25,079 bases of DNA, taken from DASPJQ01 sp035299065 (lineage in GTDB: Bacteria; Bacteroidota; Bacteroidia; Flavobacteriales_D; UBA2798). This document shows positions 15,940 to 22,313 of the stretch, piece after piece. Position numbers and translations under genes: made by a program. The notes below the pieces were generated by a model that did not search any database, had not been told where the DNA came from, and was given only the letters and a program-made list of their open reading frames with translations. Position 1 is the first letter of the stretch; every line of letters begins with the position of its first letter. Where the stretch lies: the NCBI GenBank assembly GCA_035299065.1, contig DATGXI010000087.1, positions 1 through 25,079 on the forward strand, in the 5' to 3' direction.

Positions 15940-17286
15940 ATGACAGCAGCAAAGAAAACAAGTGAAAAGAAAATTTTTGTTCTGGACACATCCGTAATAC
16001 TTCATGACCATAATTCAATAAACAGTTTTGCCGAACACGATATAGCAATTCCGATAACAGTTCTTGAAGAACTCGATAATTTTAAACGTGGAAACGATTC
16101 AAAGAATTTTGAGGCACGTGAATTCATTCGTATTCTTGATAAAATGTCGGCAAATTTTACCTTGACCGAATGGATTCCATTAGAGGGAGGGTCTGGAAAA
16201 GGTAAATTCAAAATAGTAATGAGCAACGGGGCAAAAGGTGTTGATGCCAATGTTGCCTATGGTGAACGTAAAGCTGACCATAATATATTGAACGCTGCGT
16301 TGACCTTAATGCAACAGGAGCCTGACAAAAAAGTAATTCTTGTTTCAAAAGACATTAACCTGCGTTTAAAAGGCAAGGCGCTTAACATTGCTGCTGAAGA
16401 TTATGAGACCGGTAAAATTCATAACGTTGATGAGTTTCATTCAGGCAGAACAGTAATTGATGGTGTTGATTCAGAAGAGATACGTAAAATTTTTACCGAA
16501 GGGCATACAGATAACCTGGAAATTCTTGGCCAACACAAAGAAGCAAACCATTTTTACATATTAAAGAACGACAAATCGTCAACACTTGCATATTACAACC
16601 CGGTTACAGAATTGCTTGAGCGTGTAGAGAAGCAGTACATGTATGGTATTAAACCCCGAAACGCTGAGCAAACATTTGCATTGCATGCATTGATGAACGA
16701 TGATGTAAAGTTACTTACCATACAAGGCGTTGCGGGAACAGGAAAAACCTTGCTGGCGCTTGCAAGCGCATTGGAGCAGGTTAAAAAATATCACCAGGTA
16801 ATTTTAGCACGGCCAATTGTTCCGTTAAGCAATAAAGACATAGGTTATTTACCGGGCGATGCCAAGGAAAAAATAAACCCTTACATGGAGCCGCTTTGGG
16901 ATAATTTAAAATTTATAAAAAGTAATTTTTCGGAAAACGAAAAAAAATATAAGGCCATTGAAGAAATGGTGAAAAACGAGAAGATTTTGGTTACCCCGTT
17001 GGCTTATATCCGCGGGCGTAGCTTCTCTAACGTTTATTTCATCATTGATGAAGCTCAAAACCTTACTCCGCATGAAGTAAAAACAATCATTACCCGTGCC
17101 GGTGAAGGAACCAAAATTATATTCACCGGTGATATTTACCAGATTGATACCCCTTACCTGGATGAATTCAGTAACGGACTTTCGTACGTAATTGATAAGC
17201 TTAAAGGAAACAAACTTGTAGCACACATTACACTTGAAAAAGGTGAGCGAAGTGAGTTGGCTAATTTAGCCAATGAGTTGATGTGA
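15940..17286 (+). CDS. PhoH family protein with N-terminal PIN domain (PhoH2 type)
   Basis: A 448-residue cytosolic protein fusing a PIN nuclease domain to a PhoH ATPase. The PIN domain (about 11-160) begins KIFVLDTSVILHD with metal-binding D16 and continues through VLEELDNFKRG and VILVSKDINLRLKGKALNI, the usual acidic positions. The PhoH part (about 235-448) has Walker A GVAGTGKT (263-270, K269), ARPIVPLSNKDIGYLPGDAKEKINPYMEPL and Walker B IIDEAQNLTPHEVKTIITRAG, followed by GDIYQID. PIN-PhoH proteins of this arrangement (PhoH2) have been described as ATP-dependent RNA helicase/ribonucleases, in some bacteria paired with a small antitoxin. The 62-residue gene divergent from it is not an obvious antitoxin. 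Length and motif set are normal for the family. Confidence 0.93.
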   Translation: MTAAKKTSEKKIFVLDTSVILHDHNSINSFAEHDIAIPITVLEELDNFKRGNDSKNFEAREFIRILDKMSANFTLTEWIPLEGGSGKGKFKIVMSNGAKGVDANVAYGERKADHNILNAALTLMQQEPDKKVILVSKDINLRLKGKALNIAAEDYETGKIHNVDEFHSGRTVIDGVDSEEIRKIFTEGHTDNLEILGQHKEANHFYILKNDKSSTLAYYNPVTELLERVEKQYMYGIKPRNAEQTFALHALMNDDVKLLTIQGVAGTGKTLLALASALEQVKKYHQVILARPIVPLSNKDIGYLPGDAKEKINPYMEPLWDNLKFIKSNFSENEKKYKAIEEMVKNEKILVTPLAYIRGRSFSNVYFIIDEAQNLTPHEVKTIITRAGEGTKIIFTGDIYQIDTPYLDEFSNGLSYVIDKLKGNKLVAHITLEKGERSELANLANELM

Positions 17287-17358
17287 CCTGAAGCCGTTGT
17301 ACGTTCTTCGTGGGCACTGGCGTGATCAGCAAACATATTAATAAAGAGCGATTTTAAA

Positions 17359-17964
17359 ATGGGATTATTCAATAAATTATTTGGCGGATCAAAATCGGGA
17401 GGAGATATTCCAATGACATCTGATTTTATGGATGAGGCACTTTATTGGAAAATAATTGCCGAATCAACAAAACACACTGACCGGAATGATCAGTATGAAT
17501 ATATCAAAAAAAGACTACAAGGCCTTTCGCCACAGGAAATAATCGGTTTTCAATTACGTACGGATAAATTTATGGCCGACACCTATACTTCAGAGTTATG
17601 GTGTGCAGGTTATGTTATTAATGGAGGTTGTTCTGATGATGGATTTGATTACTTCAGGGGATGGATTATTTCAAGAGGCAAAGAAGTGTATTATAATGCA
17701 AAGGACAATCCCGATAGTTTAATAAATGTGAGTGATCTGGCATGTGATGATTGCGATTTTGAAGAAATGCTAAGCCTGGGAAGAGATGCATTTGAAGAGA
17801 AAACCGGAAAGGAATTGGATGATTATGTTCCCGGAGACGTTCACTCATCAATGGGATATTCCGAAATTGAATTTAATTGGAAAGAAGAGGATGAAGAATC
17901 GATGAAACGCATTTGCCCGAAATTGTATGCGAAGTTTTGGGATGCGTGGGGAGAAGAGGATTAA
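17359..17964 (+). CDS. DUF4240 domain protein
   Basis: A 201-residue cytosolic protein. MDEALYWKIIAESTKHTDRNDQYEYIKKRLQGLSPQEIIGF followed by DKFMADTYTSELWCAGYVINGGCSDDGFDYFRGWIISRGKEVY is the typical DUF4240 pattern: an N-terminal 'FW.li' segment, a helical region, then the highly conserved W-x-A-x(4)-GGCSDDGF-x-x-FR-x-W block. The domain covers about 20-155. The C-terminal acidic tail (EEDEESMKRICPKLYAKFW) varies between members. DUF4240 has no established biochemical function; members often occur in scattered single-gene contexts near toxin or immunity genes. It lies 72 bp after the PhoH gene and could share its transcript. It converges on the lipoprotein gene after 47 bp. Confidence 0.85.
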   Translation: MGLFNKLFGGSKSGGDIPMTSDFMDEALYWKIIAESTKHTDRNDQYEYIKKRLQGLSPQEIIGFQLRTDKFMADTYTSELWCAGYVINGGCSDDGFDYFRGWIISRGKEVYYNAKDNPDSLINVSDLACDDCDFEEMLSLGRDAFEEKTGKELDDYVPGDVHSSMGYSEIEFNWKEEDEESMKRICPKLYAKFWDAWGEED

Positions 17965-18011
17965 CTTTTTACCAACCATGACGGGCAACCTTTCCATCAC
18001 TGCATGCTTTG

Positions 18012-19193
18012 TTACTTCTTTTTTCTTATTAGTAGAATGGCTTGCTTAAGGTCCCCCCAATGATATCCTAAATGGAAACCAAGTTTCTGTATTTTTAAAC
18101 TGTCTTTACGGTAAACTGAATCCAAATCTTTTTGCCATGCATAATCACCAAAGTCTTTCACGGGTTTGGCGTAATCACCAAACAAATCAACTTCGTATTT
18201 CTTTTTATTTTTGAAGTATTTGTACGGGAATCCGGTATCATCTTCAAAAATCAAATCTGATTGGTTAATGAGCGTGTCACGCAACGTTTTGAATGTAGAA
18301 TAATGCGGCATATAGGAAGCGGCTTTAATAAATGTATTGCATGTTCCCATGGCATCTACAAATTTCATAACCCCGCGGTTAAAGTTCAATCCGGTATTGG
18401 ATAAATTGCAGCTAATATAAAATATGGTTTTTTCGGTTTCTGTTTTTGGGTCGCGTACAATCATTTTTACGGCTTTGACTTTTTTACCTGTATTTACCCA
18501 GTTTGATTTGGCAGGAAGGCCTGTTGAGTCAATGACCAATTGTTCAACCTGGCGTATTTCAAGACCACTGCGCACAACAAAAAAATACAAGAGCGGAAGC
18601 ACCCCGCGTACACGTTCACCGTGCAAATCACTTCCCATATGGGTAGTCACAAAATAACTTTTTGAAAGTACATCACGCAGTGAATTTTCAAGGCTGTTAA
18701 AATAGAGTTTACGACTGTCCTTGTTCAGCTTTTCCAATTGTGGCAAATCGTTTAATTGTTCCAGTGCCATCAGCACGTAGGTTTGCACTCTGGGAAATAA
18801 ATAATACGCATGCAACACGTCAGGACCCGAAAAAGGATAAATAAGGGGCAGGGAGTCATTTACTTTTTTTGAAAAAAAGGTCGAATCCCATTCAGAAATT
18901 GGTCCAAGGCGTTGTTCAATAACCTTTTTCCATGCGGCATTCATCCTGTTCTTGTAGTTAATCCAGAAAGCCTCCTTTTCCAGTTCCTGGAATCCGTTTT
19001 TATGGGTTTGTGGCATACCCGCCAGGTAACGCGCCAAATCATCCTGCAAACTGTCTTTAAGCGTAAAAAGGGCCTTGCCTCGATTTGGATCAATGCTGTC
19101 AATTGACGATTCAGTTCCTGTATTTTCCTTTGAATTTTTGTTCTGACAGGCATACAGGAAACATACAATTGATAGGGCAAGTAAAATTTTCAT
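18012..19193 (-). CDS. Predicted lipoprotein of unknown function
   Basis: A 393-residue exported protein with a lipoprotein signal (MKILLALSIVCFLYAC, lipobox LYAC with Cys16) and a polar N/S/T/E-rich tether after it (QNKNSKENTGTESS), so it should be anchored in a membrane by lipid. The body is mostly helical in the first half. Conspicuous motifs are YPFSGPDVLHAYYLFP, YVLMALEQL and THMGSDLHGERVRGVLPLLYFFVVRSG, then beta-rich segments (KAVKMIVRDPKTETEKTIFYISCNLSNTGL) and a C-terminal LGYHWGDLKQAILLIRKKK. I recognise no named family. It is the last gene of a four-gene minus-strand operon, 17 bp after the permease. Soluble lipoproteins near permeases sometimes assist transport, but nothing here proves that. 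Confidence 0.85.
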   Translation of the reverse strand: MKILLALSIVCFLYACQNKNSKENTGTESSIDSIDPNRGKALFTLKDSLQDDLARYLAGMPQTHKNGFQELEKEAFWINYKNRMNAAWKKVIEQRLGPISEWDSTFFSKKVNDSLPLIYPFSGPDVLHAYYLFPRVQTYVLMALEQLNDLPQLEKLNKDSRKLYFNSLENSLRDVLSKSYFVTTHMGSDLHGERVRGVLPLLYFFVVRSGLEIRQVEQLVIDSTGLPAKSNWVNTGKKVKAVKMIVRDPKTETEKTIFYISCNLSNTGLNFNRGVMKFVDAMGTCNTFIKAASYMPHYSTFKTLRDTLINQSDLIFEDDTGFPYKYFKNKKKYEVDLFGDYAKPVKDFGDYAWQKDLDSVYRKDSLKIQKLGFHLGYHWGDLKQAILLIRKKK

Positions 19194-19210
19194 TCAGCAC
19201 GAAGTTACTA

Positions 19211-20557
19211 TTAATTTTGACTGGTTTTCGTATTTGCCGTTAAAGCATAAATAACAACCCCAGGAACCATGCTGGCCAGGCCATATACCAGTTTCATGGG
19301 GTCTTCTTTCGCAAAATAGGTTACCATCCAAATAGCGGCACAAATAAAAATAATGGCAGGTAAGGGGTAAAGCGGAGTTTTAAAAATATTTTCGGTTTTA
19401 TTTTTGTCACGGCTTCGTAAAACCATTAGACCTATTACGGTAAGCGTACTGAAAAAAGTAAGCACAATGGAAATGTACTCAATCATATCCTTAAAAGTAG
19501 AGAACATGATGAGTACGGCCGAAATGGCTCCCTGAACAATTATAGCAATGGTTGGCGTTCCGCCCCTTGAGTTGCGGGTTAGTACTTTAAAAAACGAATA
19601 GTCTTTACCCACTTTTTCAAGTACACGTGGTCCTGCAATGATCATGGAGCTGCATGTTGAAAGCAAGGCAAGACTGAACAAACCTGAGAACACCATGCCA
19701 AAGTCGGCACCAAATATTTTTAGCGCTACTATGTTTCCTATGTCTTCATTACCGGCCATGGTGCTCATGGGTGTTGTTGCCAAAAACATAGCGTTTAATG
19801 CAAGGTAAATAAGTGCTACAATTAAAGTGCCTGTTATAAGCGCAAATGGCAGTGTTTTTCGTGGGGTTTCAACATTGCCGGCAATATACGCAGCCGAATT
19901 CCATCCCGAATAGGCAAACATAACCCAGGCAAGTGATCCTGCAAAAGCGGTTGAAAAAATTAAATCGGTTGAGGCATTGGTGGGTGCAAAACTTTGTATG
20001 CCCGTAAAAGCTGAATCAACAAAAAACGGGGCAAGGCAAAAGAACGCAATAAGTGAAACTTTTAAACCCGTAAGAATGGTTTGTACAAGTCCGCCTGTTT
20101 TTACACCACGAATGTGAACTAACGACAAGAGTAGTAAGGCGGATAAGCCTACTATTTTTTGAGGTGTAAGAAAAGTATTGGGGTCTTGTTCAACTGCATA
20201 ACCAAACAGTGGTCCTGAGTATTTGCCAAGTGCCAGTGCGCTGGCTGCAATGGCTCCCGCAAAACCGGCAAAAAGAGAAATCCATGCACTGGTAAAACCA
20301 AGCGCAGGGTGAAAAATTTTGGAGAGGTATAAATATTCTCCGCCTGATTCTTTTAAGCGTGTGGCAATTTCAGCATAACAAAATGCTCCGCACAAAGCAA
20401 TAATGCCGCCTGTTAACCAAAGCATCATGATGGTAAAGGCATCGGGCAGGCCAAGTACCTGGAAGCCGAGTGAAGTAAATACACCGGTACCAATCATGTT
20501 GGCAATTACAACGGCTATGGCGGTGGTTTTATTATAACGAATAATAATGGTTTCCAT
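19211..20557 (-). CDS. APC superfamily amino-acid permease
   Basis: A 448-residue polytopic membrane protein with about 12 hydrophobic segments. TM1 contains ANMIGTGVFTSLGF, the APC-superfamily unwound-helix motif that binds the substrate backbone. CGAFCYAEIATRLKESGGEYLYL is the conserved TM2-TM3 region, and FAGSLAWVMFAYSGWNSAAYIAGNVETPRKTLPFALITG is the TM6 segment. It should take up or exchange an amino acid or amine across the inner membrane. It resembles the LAT/AdiC-like branch more than sodium symporters; specificity cannot be assigned. Its ATG directly abuts the stop of the 76-residue small protein upstream, and the lipoprotein gene follows after 17 bp, so all four genes are probably co-transcribed. 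Confidence 0.93.
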   Translation of the reverse strand: METIIIRYNKTTAIAVVIANMIGTGVFTSLGFQVLGLPDAFTIMMLWLTGGIIALCGAFCYAEIATRLKESGGEYLYLSKIFHPALGFTSAWISLFAGFAGAIAASALALGKYSGPLFGYAVEQDPNTFLTPQKIVGLSALLLLSLVHIRGVKTGGLVQTILTGLKVSLIAFFCLAPFFVDSAFTGIQSFAPTNASTDLIFSTAFAGSLAWVMFAYSGWNSAAYIAGNVETPRKTLPFALITGTLIVALIYLALNAMFLATTPMSTMAGNEDIGNIVALKIFGADFGMVFSGLFSLALLSTCSSMIIAGPRVLEKVGKDYSFFKVLTRNSRGGTPTIAIIVQGAISAVLIMFSTFKDMIEYISIVLTFFSTLTVIGLMVLRSRDKNKTENIFKTPLYPLPAIIFICAAIWMVTYFAKEDPMKLVYGLASMVPGVVIYALTANTKTSQN

Positions 20558-20788
20558 TTAATTTTGGTTTTGTTGATTGCGTTGGCGCCTGCGTTTGGCA
20601 AGAGCAATGATTAAAATTATAAATGGTGCTGTATAAAACGGAAGGAAACGGGCATGGGATTTTCCTTCTTCTTTTTTAACTGCTTCAGCGTTTTTAAACG
20701 CTTCCGATTTCGTATTTGTTGTATCAGACCAGGCAAATGTATTAACCTGAACCAACAGAAAAAATAAAAGAATTAAATTTTTTTTCAT
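20558..20788 (-). CDS. Small exported single-pass membrane protein, 76 residues
   Basis: MKKNLILLFFLLVQVNTFAWS is a signal peptide. A polar, charged segment follows (SDTTNTKSEAFKNAEAVKKEEGKSHA), then RFLPFYTAPFIILIIALA as one transmembrane helix and a strongly basic tail RRRQRNQQNQN. The order 'signal, spacer, LPxY motif, TM, Arg cluster' repeats in the gene just upstream. It overlaps that gene's stop by ATGA and its own stop abuts the permease start, so translational coupling is expected. The topology predicts a mature periplasmic segment with the basic tail in the cytoplasm. It may be a small permease partner or a processed, sorted peptide. I do not recognise a named family. Confidence 0.75.
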   Translation of the reverse strand: MKKNLILLFFLLVQVNTFAWSDTTNTKSEAFKNAEAVKKEEGKSHARFLPFYTAPFIILIIALAKRRRQRNQQNQN

Positions 20789-21057
20789 GGGAGAATCAAC
20801 CTTTTTCTTCTGCGTTTAACCATAACAACAATTAATACAATAACCAAAGGTGAGAAATAAAGCGGTAGCATCATACGGTTTCTATTTTCTGCTTCAGTTA
20901 CATTTTTATTCGCTTTGTCAAGGGTCATGCTTGTACCACTATCGGTCATTTCATACCGCGCAAGCAATTTTCCCTGTTTGGGCACGCTGCTTTTCAAGGC
21001 AAAAGAATTAGTTGCCAATAAAGTAACCAGGATGATGGCCATTCGTTTTGTGCGCAT
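20785..21057 (-). CDS. Small exported single-pass membrane protein, 90 residues (paralogue)
   Basis: I start the gene at the ATG at 21057, giving MRTKRMAIILVTLLATNSFA as a clean signal peptide. The longer frame from 21117 would add a 20-residue non-signal extension. The mature part is polar (LKSSVPKQGKLLARYEMTDSGTSMTLDKANKNVTEAENRN). It ends with MMLPLYFSPLVIVLIVVMV, a single membrane helix, and RRRKRLILP. The LPLYFSP..TM..RRRKR end is a diverged copy of LPFYTAP..TM..RRRQR in the next gene. A TATTTTAG sequence (7 of 8 to TAnnTTTG) lies just upstream of the start and suggests an operon promoter with a very short leader. First gene of the four-gene operon. Confidence 0.7.
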   Translation of the reverse strand: MRTKRMAIILVTLLATNSFALKSSVPKQGKLLARYEMTDSGTSMTLDKANKNVTEAENRNRMMLPLYFSPLVIVLIVVMVKRRRKRLILP

Positions 21058-21156
21058 GTTACTAAAATAGTGAATGCGTGGTTGGATATCAGGATAATCA
21101 AAAAGCAATATCAACACCGTTTACTTAATAATCGCCTTATTTAGTATATTCGTGGT

Positions 21157-21891
21157 ATGAAGTGGTTTGCGCCTGTATGGCTATTTGTTGTGCCTCTTTA
21201 CGGCCTTGCGCAAAAGGCCCCCGATGATGCATGGATTGAAAAAATGCTGCGCAAAGCCGATAGTTGTTTTGCCCTCAGAAGCCTTGATTATGCAAGGGAA
21301 TATTATGCCATGGCTTTTGAGCCCATGACCAAAAATGCAGTTTTGCAGGAAAAGCGACTATCAAAGCGAAATAATTTTTTTTATTGCATTGATATAATTA
21401 CAGCCGACACGGCCTATGCAAACAAAGAATATGAGCAGGCGGCCCGCCAGTATGCACGCGCGCTTGAACGTATTCCCAATGACAGCTATGCAACAACTCA
21501 ACTGCAAATCAGCAAAAATAAAATACCAATAAGGCCTTTGCATGTTGATACCATGGAACAACGTGAAATGGAGTATAACCGGCAGTGCAGGGAAGCAAAA
21601 TTGTATGCCTATGAAGGGCGGTATGAAGAAGCGAAACGCATGTATACTGAAGCCATGGTATTCATACCTGATGGGATTGAAGCAATGAGCGGGATTAAGA
21701 ATTGTGAATTGCTGTTATGGGAAAGAGATCATTTGAAATATAAGAAAGTGTATAATTCAAAAAAGCAATTGGTTTTTGATGGCGATGTTGATGGCGAGAA
21801 ATTTTATACCGGAACGGAATACCAATACCCGGAAAATAAAAGAGAAAAACCCAAAAAAGTGCAATGGGTGAGAGGGAAGAGGGTTGAATAG
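21157..21891 (+). CDS. Exported TPR-like protein of unknown function
   Basis: A 244-residue protein with a signal peptide (MKWFAPVWLFVVPLYGLAQ). Residues 25-190 are helical repeats of TPR type: LRKADSCFALRSLDYAREYYAMAFEP; NKEYEQAARQYARALERIPND; YAYEGRYEEAKRMYTEAMVFIPD. The C-terminal 45 residues are basic and beta-like (YKKVYNSKKQLVFDGDVDGEKFYTGTEYQYPENK). No catalytic motif or anchoring domain is visible, so a periplasmic protein-protein interaction role is likely. It is divergent from the permease operon with a 99-bp shared spacer, and its stop lies 7 bp from the stop of the convergent Imm35-like gene. Confidence 0.78.
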   Translation: MKWFAPVWLFVVPLYGLAQKAPDDAWIEKMLRKADSCFALRSLDYAREYYAMAFEPMTKNAVLQEKRLSKRNNFFYCIDIITADTAYANKEYEQAARQYARALERIPNDSYATTQLQISKNKIPIRPLHVDTMEQREMEYNRQCREAKLYAYEGRYEEAKRMYTEAMVFIPDGIEAMSGIKNCELLLWERDHLKYKKVYNSKKQLVFDGDVDGEKFYTGTEYQYPENKREKPKKVQWVRGKRVE

Positions 21892-21898
21892 TTTACAG

Positions 21899-22177
21899 TT
21901 AAATGCCTTCCTCAATCCGTTCAATGTAAAAATCAATGCTTCTTGCTATGCCGGTTGAATGTACACGGCCATTTGCTTTTTCAACCGCTATGGGTGCATT
22001 GCCAGCCGTTGAAAGTTCCTGCGTGGGGCTTGCCGGTTTTAGTGCGTAGTAAAATAACCAAAGCTTGGCCGTTTCAAGCATTTTTGATTCAACCAAAACA
22101 AATTTCAAATCATTCTCCCTTTCAAGGGCCTTGATTTTTTTTTCTGCTATTTGTTTTCCCTGTAAGTAAGAAATCAT
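21899..22177 (-). CDS. Imm35/YrhB-like small protein
   Basis: A 92-residue soluble protein with an N-terminal helix (YLQGKQIAEKKIKALEREN), a strand bearing KLWLFYYAL, and STAGNAPIAVEKANGRVHSTGIARSIDFYIERIEEG. The 'W-x-F-x-Y..GN-x-P-I-x-V-x-K-x-x-G-x-v..T-G' layout is that of the YrhB/Immunity-protein-35 family, members of which often protect against polymorphic toxins. No toxin gene is visible within the window, so it may be an orphan immunity gene or have another role. It lies 136 bp downstream of the AAA+ gene on the same strand. ATAACCAATAACGATT (reverse of 22191-22206) lies just upstream and recurs before the AAA+ gene. Confidence 0.7.
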   Translation of the reverse strand: MISYLQGKQIAEKKIKALERENDLKFVLVESKMLETAKLWLFYYALKPASPTQELSTAGNAPIAVEKANGRVHSTGIARSIDFYIERIEEGI

Positions 22178-22190
22178 TTAAATAAGGGTT

Positions 22191-22206
22191 AATCGTTATT
22201 GGTTAT
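22191..22206. repeat. 16-bp direct repeat, copy A (between Imm35-like and AAA+ genes)
   Basis: AATCGTTATTGGTTAT occurs here and again, exactly and in the same orientation, at 25051-25066. The two copies bracket the AAA+ gene. This copy lies 14 bp upstream of the Imm35-like start codon. Confidence 0.65.
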
Positions 22207-22313
22207 TTGTTGTAAGGGGTACTGGTGTATAAAAGCAGGTGAAACTATAACTAAAGTAAGGCAAAAAATGGTATTGCTTTTGTTTTTTAATCACCTCGCT
22301 AATAGCATTAACC

